A stretch of DNA of 64,000 nucleotides from Variovorax sp. PAMC26660. GTDB lineage: Bacteria > Pseudomonadota > Gammaproteobacteria > Burkholderiales > Burkholderiaceae_C. The notes beneath the pieces are model-generated. The model saw only the letters and a list, made by a program, of their open reading frames with translations, did no database searches and was not told the origin of the DNA. Numbering within the stretch: the stretch's first letter is position 1; each line of letters begins with the position of its first letter. The DNA lies in NCBI RefSeq assembly GCF_014302995.1, contig NZ_CP060295.1, forward strand, positions 1,922,001 to 1,986,000, written 5' to 3'. Below are positions 55,731 to 64,000 of this stretch, piece by piece. The position numbers were made by a program, and so were the translations under genes.

Positions 55731-57326
55731 CTACTTGCCCGCGTCCGCCCCGCAGTTCTTCGCCCCGCTGTCGCCTTGCGGCAGCACGATGCCCCAGCGC
55801 ATGCGCAGTTCGTCGTTGCCGGCCCACGGAATGTCCAGCGTGCCACGGCAATCGGCGGCGGCCATCCGGGGTTCGAGCAGCATGCCCTCGGAACGGAACT
55901 CCCTCGTGTCGAGGATCAGCACCATGCCGCCTTCGCGCTCCAGCACGCCGGGGGCCAGCCATGGCGAGTTGCGCTCGTCGCCATCGATCAGCAGTTGCAT
56001 CGACGGGTCCATCTTCAGCGCCACGGCGCCCGCGAACCAGGTGTCGCCCACCAGCAGCCTGAACGGCCGGTCGCCGGCGCGGTCGCGCCAAATGGCGCGC
56101 ACGGCATCGGCGACTTCCTGTGCCGGCAGGTTGGCGCGCGTGATGTAGCCCAAGCGCTTGCTCAGCACGCCGTCGACCCAGCCCTGGCCGAGCGCGCCGG
56201 CCACATGGAGCACCACCACCGTGGCCACCACGCCGCGCCACCGGCGACGGCCCCAGCGCTCCGCCTCGAGGCCAGGCAGCATGGCCACGGCCCATAGCGC
56301 CGCCGGCAGGAAGAAGGTGGTGAGCCAGGACGCGACCAATGGAATCTTCAGCAGGACCGCTGCGGGGAACACCAGGCACGCGGGCCCCAGCGTGGCCCAG
56401 GCCAGGAAGCGCCGGTCGAACGCGTTCAGCCCCGGCGTGCCAGCCGAAGGCGACGGCGCCGCCACCGAAGCGCGGGTGAACCAGGCCCAGCCGATCAGCA
56501 GCAGCATCGGCGACAGCCGGGCCACCTGCGCCACGACCACGTGCCACAGACGGCGAAAGCCTTGTCCGTGCGAACCCGGCGCGTGGACCGAATGGCGCGC
56601 GTATGCAATCGTCCGCGCGGAGTGCTCCAGCACCCACCACACGTGCGGCGCCATCAGCAGCGCCGCCACGCCGACAGCCAGCAAGAGCCCGCGCCGCACC
56701 TGCGCGTCGCGCCACAGGCCCTGCCGCACGATGAAGGCCGCGCCGACCGCGAACTGCACCACCGCGCTGTACTTGGTGAGCATCGACAGCGCCGCGAAGA
56801 CGCCCAGCCATGCCCAGTCCCGCAGCCGCGACGACGACGGCGCATGAAGCACGCGCCACAGCATCCACCAGTAGCCGGCCAGCGGCAGCAGTTGCACGGT
56901 GTTGTGGTTGTAGATAACCGCGCGCTGCACGTGGTAGGCCACCAGCGAGCCGAGCAGCACGGCCAGCGCCGCGCGCGCCGGATGGACCATCTCGATCGAC
57001 CACCGCCAGACGAGGTAGAGCGCGCCCACGCCGCAGCCGACGCCGGCCGCGTAGGTCAGCCAGGGCTGGCGTCCGCCCAGGCGCACCAGCACGCCCATCA
57101 ACCAGCTCGGCAGCGGTGGATGCTTGTAGTAGCTCCACTCGAAGCTGCTGCCCCAGAACAGCTCCTCGACGTTGTCCCAGGGCGGGGTTGGATAGAAGCA
57201 GGTGATGGACAAGGTCCACAGCAGCAGCATCGCACCCAGGGCCAGCAAGACGTCGCGGTGCAAGGTGGTCGGCGACACAGCGAAGGCCGGGGTGGGTCCC
57301 TTCGGCGGAATCAGGGAAGGTCGCAT
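55731..57326 (-). CDS. GT39-like membrane glycosyltransferase
   Basis: 531 residues. The N-terminal loop after helix 1 has PPWDNVEELFWGSSFEW and YYKHPPLPSWLM, the pattern of ArnT/PMT-like (GT39/GT83) glycosyltransferases that use polyprenyl-linked sugars. Around ten membrane helices, then a periplasmic C-terminal domain. Possible acceptors are lipid A, proteins or cell-surface polymers. It is divergent from ohrR and convergent with the NodJ-like permease gene. Confidence 0.85.
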   Translation of the reverse strand: MRPSLIPPKGPTPAFAVSPTTLHRDVLLALGAMLLLWTLSITCFYPTPPWDNVEELFWGSSFEWSYYKHPPLPSWLMGVLVRLGGRQPWLTYAAGVGCGVGALYLVWRWSIEMVHPARAALAVLLGSLVAYHVQRAVIYNHNTVQLLPLAGYWWMLWRVLHAPSSSRLRDWAWLGVFAALSMLTKYSAVVQFAVGAAFIVRQGLWRDAQVRRGLLLAVGVAALLMAPHVWWVLEHSARTIAYARHSVHAPGSHGQGFRRLWHVVVAQVARLSPMLLLIGWAWFTRASVAAPSPSAGTPGLNAFDRRFLAWATLGPACLVFPAAVLLKIPLVASWLTTFFLPAALWAVAMLPGLEAERWGRRRWRGVVATVVVLHVAGALGQGWVDGVLSKRLGYITRANLPAQEVADAVRAIWRDRAGDRPFRLLVGDTWFAGAVALKMDPSMQLLIDGDERNSPWLAPGVLEREGGMVLILDTREFRSEGMLLEPRMAAADCRGTLDIPWAGNDELRMRWGIVLPQGDSGAKNCGADAGK

Positions 57327-57423
57327 ACGAAGTCAGGCAGGCTTGCCGGCCGGAACGGCAAGCAAGATGAGAAACAAAAGGCTTCTAGTGTGGCACGGCG
57401 TTTACCTTAACTTTACATTGCAC

Positions 57424-57450
57424 ACAATTCAATTGCTCACTACAATTCAA
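57424..57450. promoter_or_regulatory. OhrR operator
   Basis: Perfect CAATT-C-AATTG (57425-57435) plus an adjacent TACAATTCAA half-site (57441-57450), a few bases before the ohrR ATG. This matches the TACAATT-N-AATTGTA type of site known for OhrR regulators and fits repression of ohrR-ohr. Confidence 0.7.
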
Positions 57451-57453
57451 CCC

Positions 57454-57909
57454 ATGCGCTCCGACACCGTCTCAACCGACGAAATGCTCAAGCTGGACAA
57501 CCAGCTGTGCTTCGCCGTTTACTCCGCCTCGTTGGCCATGACCCGGCTCTACAAGCCGGTGCTCGAAAAGCTGCAGCTCACCTACCCCCAATACCTCGTC
57601 ATGCTCGCCCTCTGGGAGCAGGACGGCCCGATGGTTTCCGCGCTCGGCGAACGGCTCTCGCTCGACTCCGGCACGCTCACTCCCCTGCTCAAGCGCCTCG
57701 AAGCCAACGGCTATGTGGCGCGGGTGCGCGACGTGGCCGACGAGCGCCGTGTGCACATCACCCTGACCGCCACCGGCCGCAAGCTCAAGACGCGCGCTGC
57801 CGATGTGCCGGGCTGCCTCATGGCCGCCACCGAGTGCTCGGTGCCCGAACTCATCGCGCTCACCCAGCAGATCCAGACCCTGCGCGACCGCATCAAGAAG
57901 GCGGCCTGA
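57454..57909 (+). CDS. ohrR: Organic hydroperoxide-sensing MarR-family repressor
   Basis: 151 residues. The sensor cysteine is C19 in NQLCFAVYSAS, followed by the MarR winged helix (LTYPQYLVMLALWEQDGP, LSLDSGTLTPLLKRLEANG and DERRVHITLTATG). OhrR is inactivated when the cysteine is oxidised by organic peroxides. The start ATG 57454 is just downstream of the operator. ohr follows 91 bases later. Confidence 0.95.
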   Translation: MRSDTVSTDEMLKLDNQLCFAVYSASLAMTRLYKPVLEKLQLTYPQYLVMLALWEQDGPMVSALGERLSLDSGTLTPLLKRLEANGYVARVRDVADERRVHITLTATGRKLKTRAADVPGCLMAATECSVPELIALTQQIQTLRDRIKKAA

Positions 57910-58000
57910 CAGACGACCGGTTTCTTTCTCCCCCGCTTCGATCCAGAAAAGAGAGAAGCTTTTTTCCCCTCCCACCCTCCCTCATCTCAAAGGAATCACC

Positions 58001-58426
58001 ATGACCACCAAGCTCGACAAAGTGCTCTACACCGCAGAAGCCCACACCGTCGGCGGCCGTGACGGCGCAGGCAAGTCCAGCGACGGCGCCATCGACGTCA
58101 AGCTGAGCTCGCCCGGTTCCGGCAAGCCCGGCACAAACCCCGAACAACTGTTCGCCGTGGGTTACGCCGCCTGCTTCATCGGCGCGATGAAGGCCGTCGG
58201 CCCGAAGATCAGCGTGAAGGTGCCGGACGACGTGTCGATCGACTCGAAGGTCTCCCTCGGCCCGACGAATGGCGGCGCCGCCTACGGCATCTCCGTGGCG
58301 CTCGCGATCAGCCTGCCCGGCCTCGACGACGCACAGAAGAAGCTGCTGGTCGACACCGCCCACCAGGTCTGCCCGTACTCGAACGCCACGCGCGGCAACA
58401 TCGACGTCGAACTCACGATCGTCTGA
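58001..58426 (+). CDS. ohr: Organic hydroperoxide resistance protein
   Basis: 141-residue OsmC-fold peroxidase that reduces organic hydroperoxides with a two-cysteine active site, C58 (GYAACFIGA) and C124 (HQVCPYSNAT). The arginine and glutamate that position the cysteine are in GGRDG and NPEQLF. AAAGGAAT precedes ATG 58001. It is in the ohrR-ohr unit, and a strong terminator follows. Confidence 0.97.
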   Translation: MTTKLDKVLYTAEAHTVGGRDGAGKSSDGAIDVKLSSPGSGKPGTNPEQLFAVGYAACFIGAMKAVGPKISVKVPDDVSIDSKVSLGPTNGGAAYGISVALAISLPGLDDAQKKLLVDTAHQVCPYSNATRGNIDVELTIV

Positions 58427-58453
58427 TTCCGGCCCTCGGGCGCACACAGCAAG

Positions 58454-58487
58454 AAAGCGACCCCGCCACAAGCCGGGTCGCTTTTTT
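58454..58487 (+). terminator. Intrinsic terminator after ohr
   Basis: Stem AAGCGACCC/GGGTCGCTT (58455-58463, 58475-58483) followed by a run of T. Confidence 0.92.
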
Positions 58488-58613
58488 CATGCCCATCCAT
58501 GTCTCACGGGTGACGCCGAAACGCCGGGTGCGATAGCGCCTTTCACCAAGCTTGGCTAATGTCGCGGCACGCCCCGAAGCCCGCACCTCACACAACCCGT
58601 GGAGATCGACACC

Positions 58614-59729
58614 ATGAGCACCACCAGCCTCCTGATTCGCAAAGACCAGCTCGCCACCACGCGCCTGCACACCGCCACCGACGCGCCATTGGCGGACGGC
58701 CAGGTGCGCGTGCGCGTCGACAGCTTTGCGCTCACCTCGAACAACATCACCTACGCCGCCTTCGGTGATGCGATGAGCTACTGGCAGTTCTTCCCGAGCG
58801 GCGAAGAAGGCTGGGGCACGATCCCCGTGTGGGGCTTCGCGAGCGTGGTGCAGTCGCTGCATCCGGGCGTGCCGGTGGGCGAGCGGCTCTATGGCTACTG
58901 GCCGATGGCGTCGAGCGCGGTGCTCAACCCCGGCCGGCTGTCGCCCGAGCGTTTCACCGACGTGGCGCCGCACCGCGCCGAGCTGCCTGCGGTCTACAAC
59001 CAGTACTTCCGCAGCAACGCCGACCCGCTCTACACCGCCGATTCGGAAGACACGCAGTCGCTGCTGCGCCCGCTGTTCATCACCTCGTGGCTCATCGACG
59101 ACTTCATGGCCGACAACGACTTCTTCGGCGCCCACACCATGCTGCTGTCGAGCGCATCGAGCAAGACGGCCTACGGCACGGCCTTCCAGTTGCACCAGCG
59201 CAAGGGCATCGAGGTGATCGGCCTGACCTCGCCGGGCAACGTGGCCTTCTGCGAAAGCCTGGGTTGCTACCACCGCGTGGTGACCTACGACGCGCTCGAC
59301 ACCATCGCGGCCGATACACCCTGCGTCTACGTGGACTTCGCCGGCAACGGCGAGCTGCGCAACGCGATCCACGGGCGCTTCACCCATCTCAAGTACAGCA
59401 GCTCCATCGGCGGCACGCATGTCGAGCAGCTGGCGTCCAAGGGCGCGGGCAAGGACCTGAGCGGCCCGCGCGCCACGCTGTTCTTCGCACCCGCGCAGAT
59501 CAAGAAGCGCACCACCGAATGGGGCGCCGAAGAATTCGGCCGGCGCATGGTGTCGGCCTGGCATCACTTCATTGCCAAGGCGACCGACGCAAAAAGCCCC
59601 TGGCTGCACGCGTCGCATCACCACGGCGGCGAAGCCGTGCAGGCCGCCTACGCCCAGGTGCTGGCGGGCAAGGGCGACCCGCGCATCGGCCATGTCCTTT
59701 CTCTTTACAAACAACCGGCGGGCAATTGA
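58614..59729 (+). CDS. DUF2855 family protein
   Basis: 371 residues. It resembles a medium-chain dehydrogenase/reductase shell (VRVDSFALTSNNITYAAFGD near residue 40 and GFASVVQSLHPGVPVGERLYG near 75), with a central SSASSKTAYGTAFQL. It lacks the zinc-binding residues, and the family is uncharacterised. Upstream, GTGGAG lies about 10 bases before ATG 58614; a GTG at 58599 is a possible earlier start. It follows the ohr terminator, so it has its own promoter. srkA begins 33 bases after its stop. Confidence 0.87.
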   Translation: MSTTSLLIRKDQLATTRLHTATDAPLADGQVRVRVDSFALTSNNITYAAFGDAMSYWQFFPSGEEGWGTIPVWGFASVVQSLHPGVPVGERLYGYWPMASSAVLNPGRLSPERFTDVAPHRAELPAVYNQYFRSNADPLYTADSEDTQSLLRPLFITSWLIDDFMADNDFFGAHTMLLSSASSKTAYGTAFQLHQRKGIEVIGLTSPGNVAFCESLGCYHRVVTYDALDTIAADTPCVYVDFAGNGELRNAIHGRFTHLKYSSSIGGTHVEQLASKGAGKDLSGPRATLFFAPAQIKKRTTEWGAEEFGRRMVSAWHHFIAKATDAKSPWLHASHHHGGEAVQAAYAQVLAGKGDPRIGHVLSLYKQPAGN

Positions 59730-59762
59730 CGCCCTTCGGGTCGCAGTGGCGACAATCGCTGC

Positions 59763-60797
59763 ATGACCCTTTCCCCTGCAGCGCCCGCGAACACCCATCC
59801 CTATGAGAGCCTCACGCCCGACGTGGTGCTCGACGCACTCGCGACGCTGGGCCTGTACGGCGATGGCCGGCTCACCGGCCTGAACTCCTACGAAAACCGG
59901 GTCTACCAGGTGTTCCTGGAAGACCGCAGCGCCGTGGTGGTCAAGTTCTACCGCCCCGGGCGCTGGAGCGACGCCGAGATCCTCGAAGAGCACGGCTTCT
60001 CGCTCGAACTGGCCGCCGCCGAAGTGCCGGCCGTGCCGCCGCTGGCGTTCAACGGCACCACGCTGCACCACCACGCCGGCTTCGCCTTCAGCGTGAGCCC
60101 GTACCGTGGCGGCCGCGCGCCCGAGCTGGACGATTTCGAGGTGCTCGAATGGGTGGGCCGCTTCCTGGCGCGCATCCACACCGTGGGCAGCGCCAAGCCT
60201 TTCGAGGCGCGCCCCGCGCTCGACCTGCAGACCTTCGGCCTCGACTCGCGCGACTGGCTGCTGGAGAACGACAAGATCCCGCTCGACATGCAGCGCGAAT
60301 GGGAAAAGACCTGCAACGAAGCGCTGGACATGGTCCGCGCGACCGCCCTCGCGCTGCAGCCGCCGGCCTCCGACTTCAAGCCACGCAAGCTGCGCCTGCA
60401 TGGCGACGTGCACCCCGGCAACATCCTCTGGACGCCGACCGACCGCCCCAACGGCGGCCCGCACTTCGTCGACCTCGACGACGCGCGCACCGGCTTCGCG
60501 GTGCAGGACCTGTGGATGCTGCTGTCGGGCGACCGTGCGCAACGCACCTCGCAGTTGTCGGGCCTGCTCGACGGCTACGAGCAGTTCCGCGAATTCGACC
60601 GCCGCGAGCTGGCACTGATCGAGCCGCTGCGCACGCTGCGGCTCATTCACTACAGCGCATGGCTGGCGCGGCGCTGGGAAGACCCGATCTTCCCGATCAA
60701 CTTCCCGTGGTTCGGCTCGAGCGACTACTGGAAGGGGCAGATCCTCGTGCTGGAAGACCAGTGCGAGCAGATGGCCGAAGAACCGCTTTACGCCTGA
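59763..60797 (+). CDS. srkA: Stress response kinase A (YihE/RdoA)
   Basis: 344-residue Ser/Thr kinase of the aminoglycoside-phosphotransferase fold. The N-lobe has LNSYENRVYQVFLED and VVVKFYRPGRWSDAEILEEH, the catalytic loop is LRLHGDVHPGNILW and the metal motif FVDLDDARTG. In E. coli, SrkA counteracts MazF-type death signals. The convergent LysR gene overlaps its last ten bases. Start ATG 59763. Confidence 0.93.
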   Translation: MTLSPAAPANTHPYESLTPDVVLDALATLGLYGDGRLTGLNSYENRVYQVFLEDRSAVVVKFYRPGRWSDAEILEEHGFSLELAAAEVPAVPPLAFNGTTLHHHAGFAFSVSPYRGGRAPELDDFEVLEWVGRFLARIHTVGSAKPFEARPALDLQTFGLDSRDWLLENDKIPLDMQREWEKTCNEALDMVRATALALQPPASDFKPRKLRLHGDVHPGNILWTPTDRPNGGPHFVDLDDARTGFAVQDLWMLLSGDRAQRTSQLSGLLDGYEQFREFDRRELALIEPLRTLRLIHYSAWLARRWEDPIFPINFPWFGSSDYWKGQILVLEDQCEQMAEEPLYA

Positions 60798-61690
60798 ACT
60801 TCAGCGGCGGCCGCGATGCTGTCGGCCACGCCCTGCAGCAGCCGCTCGACCAGCACGTTCGGCGGCCCCGTCCGCCACACCCCGTAGGCCTCCGACTGCG
60901 CCACCGCGCGGTCGAGCGGGCGAAACACCGCCCCGCGCAGCGCCGAGTGCCGCATCGCCTGCGGCACCAGCGCCACGCCCATGCCTTGCGACACCAGCGA
61001 GACCACGGCCAGCCAGTGGCGCACCTCGTGCCGCACTTCGGGCAGGAAGCCCGCGTCGGCGCAGATCGACAGGATGCGCTCGTGGTAATCGGGTGAAGCC
61101 TCGCGCGAGAACAACACGAAAGGCTGGTCGCGCAGGTCGCCCGGCGCCAGCACGCGCTTGCGCGCCAGCGCATGCCCCGTGGGCAGGCAACACACGAAAG
61201 GCTCCGACAGCAGCAGCCGGTGCTGCAGTTCGGGCGGTACGCGGCGCGTGTGGGCAAAGCCCAGGTCGAGCCGGTCGTTCAGCAGCTCGGCGATCTGCAC
61301 GCCGGAGTTGAGTTCGCTCAAGGTGATGCGCACCGCCGGGTGCGTGGCCTGGAAGGCGCGCAGCGCTTGCGGCAGGCCCCGGTAGAGCATGGCGCCGACA
61401 AAGCCGATGCGCAGCCGGCCCGCCGAGCCCGTGGCCACGTCGCGCGCTTCGAGCGCGGCCTCTTCGGCCTGCAGCAGCACCCGCCGCGCCGAGATGCGCA
61501 GCGCCTCGCCCGCGGGCGTGAGGCGCACTTCCTTGCTGTTGCGCTCGAACAGCCGCGCCCCCACCGACTCTTCGAGCTGACGGATCGCCACCGACAACGG
61601 CGGCTGCGAAATCGACAAACGCCGCGCCGCCCGCCCGAAGTGCAGTTCTTCGGCGAGGACGGAGAAATAGCGCAGGTGTCGCAGTTCCAT
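60788..61690 (-). CDS. LysR-family transcriptional regulator
   Basis: 300 residues. HTH with AARRLSISQPPLSVAIRQLE, followed by an effector domain with RIGFVGAMLYRGLP and WLAVVSLVSQGMGVALVP, the CatR/BenM-like subgroup. It is divergent from the acyl-CoA dehydrogenase gene (92-bp spacer), the likely target. The spacer has AT-rich ATTAGATATTAG repeats. The gene overlaps srkA by ten bases at the 3' end. Confidence 0.93.
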   Translation of the reverse strand: MELRHLRYFSVLAEELHFGRAARRLSISQPPLSVAIRQLEESVGARLFERNSKEVRLTPAGEALRISARRVLLQAEEAALEARDVATGSAGRLRIGFVGAMLYRGLPQALRAFQATHPAVRITLSELNSGVQIAELLNDRLDLGFAHTRRVPPELQHRLLLSEPFVCCLPTGHALARKRVLAPGDLRDQPFVLFSREASPDYHERILSICADAGFLPEVRHEVRHWLAVVSLVSQGMGVALVPQAMRHSALRGAVFRPLDRAVAQSEAYGVWRTGPPNVLVERLLQGVADSIAAAAEVQA

Positions 61691-61782
61691 GGATAGTCAA
61701 ATCAAATCGAACAAGACCAATTAGATATTAGACACGGATCGTCGCGGCTTCAACAATGCGGCGAACCCAGGAGACAAACCGC

Positions 61783-63510
61783 ATGTCCGAGAACGCTGCC
61801 ACCACCGGTGCCGCGCCAGAAGCCGCGCACGCCCATCCGATCCCCGACCGCCACGGTCAGAACCTGTTCACCACCGACACCGAGCTGCACGCGCTGCTCG
61901 CGCTCTACCTGCCCGACGATCTGCGGCGCCATATGCAGCCGCACTTCGAGCGCCTGGGCGGCTTGGCGGGCGGCCTGCTCGACGAACTGGCCGGCACCGC
62001 CGACCGCAACCCGCCCACGCTGAAGCAGCGCACCCGCACGGGGCTGGACGAGCAGAAGGTCATCAAGCATCCGGCCTATGTGGAAATGGAGCGCCTGGCG
62101 CTCAGCGAATTCGGCCTGGCCGCGATCTCGCACCGCGACGAAACGCTGGGCTGGGCCGGCAAGATGCCGCCGCTGGTCAAGTACGTGCTGACCTATCTGT
62201 TCGTGCAGGCCGAGTTCGGCCTGTGCTGCCCGGTCTCGATGACCGATTCGCTCACGCGCACGCTCAAGAAGTTCGGCACCCCCGAGCTGGTCGCGCGCTT
62301 CCTGCCACGTCTGACCTCGCTCGACTTCGACGAACTCGCGCAGGGCGCGATGTTCATGACCGAGCAGGCGGCCGGCTCCGACATCGCCGCCACCGCCACG
62401 ATGGCGCGAGCCGAGACTGACGGCAGTTGGCGCCTGACCGGCGACAAGTGGTTCTGCTCCAACCCCGACGCCGATTTCGCGATGGTGCTCGCACGCGCCG
62501 AAGACGGCGTGGCGGGCATGAAGGGCGTGTCGCTGTTCCTGCTGCCGCGCCGGCTCGAGGACGGCAGCCTCAACCACTACCGGATCATTCGCCTGAAGGA
62601 CAAGCTGGGCACGCGCTCGATGGCCAGCGGCGAGATCCGGCTCGAAGGCGCGGTGGCGTACCTCGTGGGCGAAGAAGGCCGGGGCTTCGTGCAGATGGCC
62701 GACATGGTGAACAACTCGCGCCTGTCGAACGGCGTGCGCGCCGCCGGCCTGATGCGCCGCGCGGTGGCCGAGGCCGAGTACATCGCCTCGGAGCGCCGCG
62801 CCTTCGGCCGCACGATCGACCAGATGCCGCTGATGCAGCGCCAGCTCGACAAGCTGCGCCTGCCGGCCGAGCAGGCGCGCACGATGGTGTGCCAGACCGC
62901 GCTGGCGCTGGCCCGCTCCGATGCGGGCGAGCCGGACGCCTATGCGCTGCTGCGCATCCTCACGCCGCTCATCAAGTTCCGCGCCTGCCGCGATGCACGC
63001 AAGGTGACGGGCGATGCGATGGAAGTGCGCGGCGGCTGCGGCTACATCGAGGAGTGGAGCGACCCGCGCCTTGTGCGCGACGCGCACCTGGGCTCGATCT
63101 GGGAAGGCACCAGCAACATCGTGGCGCTCGACGTGATCCGCGCCCTGAAGCGCGAAGGCTCGCTGCCCGTGCTGCGCGCGTCCTGCGAAAAGTTGCTCGA
63201 CGATGCGGTGCTCGCGCCCGCCTTTGCGAAGGCGCTGCGCGATGCGCTGGCGCGCGCAGCTGCGCTGGCCGAGACCGCCGCACGCGAAGGCGGCGACGTG
63301 CTGGCGCGCCAGGCCGCGTCGGCGCTGTACCACTGCACGAGCGCCATCGCGATGGCGTGGGAGGCCGCACACGGTGGCTCTGCCGCGCGCCTGCGCTGGG
63401 CACAACTGGTGCTGCTGCACCGCGTGCTGCCGCGCGATCCGCTGGCGCCCGATGCCATACCCGCCGACTGGAATGCGACGGCCGTGCGCACCGCCCCGGC
63501 GCTGGCCTGA
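61783..63510 (+). CDS. Acyl-CoA dehydrogenase, AidB-like
   Basis: 575-residue FAD-dependent dehydrogenase. The middle-domain motif MTEQAAGSDIAATATMA, the FAD motif ASERRAFGRTIDQMPLMQ and the C-terminal GGCGYIEEWSDPRLVRDAHL followed by GSIWEGTSNIV give an AidB/isovaleryl-type pattern. A C-terminal extension after residue 460 is also AidB-like. Start ATG 61783 has CAGGAG upstream. A Bug receptor gene follows and a LysR gene is divergent, suggesting an inducible catabolic unit. Confidence 0.9.
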   Translation: MSENAATTGAAPEAAHAHPIPDRHGQNLFTTDTELHALLALYLPDDLRRHMQPHFERLGGLAGGLLDELAGTADRNPPTLKQRTRTGLDEQKVIKHPAYVEMERLALSEFGLAAISHRDETLGWAGKMPPLVKYVLTYLFVQAEFGLCCPVSMTDSLTRTLKKFGTPELVARFLPRLTSLDFDELAQGAMFMTEQAAGSDIAATATMARAETDGSWRLTGDKWFCSNPDADFAMVLARAEDGVAGMKGVSLFLLPRRLEDGSLNHYRIIRLKDKLGTRSMASGEIRLEGAVAYLVGEEGRGFVQMADMVNNSRLSNGVRAAGLMRRAVAEAEYIASERRAFGRTIDQMPLMQRQLDKLRLPAEQARTMVCQTALALARSDAGEPDAYALLRILTPLIKFRACRDARKVTGDAMEVRGGCGYIEEWSDPRLVRDAHLGSIWEGTSNIVALDVIRALKREGSLPVLRASCEKLLDDAVLAPAFAKALRDALARAAALAETAAREGGDVLARQAASALYHCTSAIAMAWEAAHGGSAARLRWAQLVLLHRVLPRDPLAPDAIPADWNATAVRTAPALA

Positions 63511-63545
63511 ATTTTTTCACCCCCTACAAAAAACGGAGACATCCC

Positions 63546-64000
63546 TTGAAACGCCTCACCTTTCTGCTGGCCGCCTGCGCCACGCTGTTGACCGCCGTGC
63601 CCACCGCACAGGCCGCCGACGCCTTTCCCTCGAAGCCCATCATGCTGGTCGTGCCCTTCCCGCCCGGTGGACCCACCGACGCGATGGCCCGCACGCTCGC
63701 CGCCGAGATGAAGGACCGCCTCGGCCAACCGATGATCGTGGAGAACCGCGCGGGCGCCGGCGGCAACATCGGCGCCGAGTACGTGGCCCGCGCCGAAGCC
63801 GACGGGCACACGCTGATGTTCGGCACCTCGGGCCCACTGGCCATCAACAAGAGCCTGTACCGCAAGGTCAACTACGACCCGGTGAAGAGCTTTGCGCCGG
63901 TGATCCAGGTGGGCTACCTGCCGAACATCCTGGTGGTCAACCCTGCGTTGCCGGTGAAGAACGTGCCGGAGCTGGTGGCCTATGCCAAGGCCAATCCGGG
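63546..64000 (+). CDS. Bug-family (TctC) periplasmic substrate-binding protein, 3' end cut
   Basis: The reading frame begins with TTG 63546, preceded by GGAGAC, and runs off the window after about 151 codons. Signal peptide KRLTFLLAACATLLTAVPTA, cleavage after AQA. The mature N-terminus FPSKPIMLVVPFPPGGPTD and the RAGAGGNIGAEYVARAEADG stretch are diagnostic of Bug receptors. It lies 35 bp downstream of the acyl-CoA dehydrogenase gene and is likely co-transcribed, so its ligand may be a precursor of that enzyme's substrate. Confidence 0.9.
   Translation, partial: MKRLTFLLAACATLLTAVPTAQAADAFPSKPIMLVVPFPPGGPTDAMARTLAAEMKDRLGQPMIVENRAGAGGNIGAEYVARAEADGHTLMFGTSGPLAINKSLYRKVNYDPVKSFAPVIQVGYLPNILVVNPALPVKNVPELVAYAKANP

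Overview
The window looks like chromosome of a GC-rich betaproteobacterium of the Comamonadaceae, most likely Variovorax. The genus is inferred from gene content, orthologue-like protein sequences, the many LysR regulators and Bug receptors, and repeat style; no search was run. There are no tRNA or rRNA genes, no transposases, integrases or phage genes, and no CRISPR array. Base composition and codon use look native throughout. The accessory signal lies mainly between genes, in several families of palindromic non-coding repeats.

Layout. 1-8455 (minus strand): hemJ, a VanZ-like membrane protein, a Shethna-type ferredoxin, an alpha/beta hydrolase and a D,D-carboxypeptidase lie close together, followed by the str operon rpsL-rpsG-fusA-tuf with its own promoter; tuf runs off the window. 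8456-8795 separates hemJ from hemB and holds an orphan minus-strand terminator that suggests a small RNA. 8796-16476: hemB, a CorA-type transporter, two small exported repeat proteins, a LysR regulator, dienelactone hydrolase, a DsbA-like isomerase, an SDR, MarC and an EVE-domain protein. 16528-25496: a minus-strand branched-chain amino acid type ABC importer (livHMGFK) with an acyl-CoA ligase, led by an AraC regulator and interrupted by a 343-bp hairpin-rich spacer.

25662-38104: purT; a plus-strand acyl-CoA set (hydroxyacyl-CoA dehydrogenase, crotonase, NylB-like hydrolase); coaX; a BON-LysM protein; rhodanese; an ArsR/DCC/ubiG cluster; an unusual predicted exported dikinase-like protein next to a zinc-ribbon protein; and glutathione reductase. 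38219-47576: panE, LysR, a four-gene ABC importer, a LOG-family protein, AMP nucleosidase and an orphan Bug receptor. 47601-64000: regulator/P450, a PNPOx-like/GST pair with LysR, an uncharacterised secreted protein/lipoprotein pair, a NodIJ-type ABC exporter, a GT39 glycosyltransferase, ohrR-ohr with a recognisable operator, a DUF2855 protein, srkA, LysR, an AidB-like acyl-CoA dehydrogenase and a partial Bug receptor.

The most striking undescribed feature is a 250-bp element present twice (31604-31857 and 44592-44842). Each copy folds as two strong stem-loops whose loops are reverse complements of each other over 36 nt. A second, 100-bp family (16528-16620 and 38107-38210) starts within 3 nt of a stop codon, in the sense orientation of that gene, in both copies.
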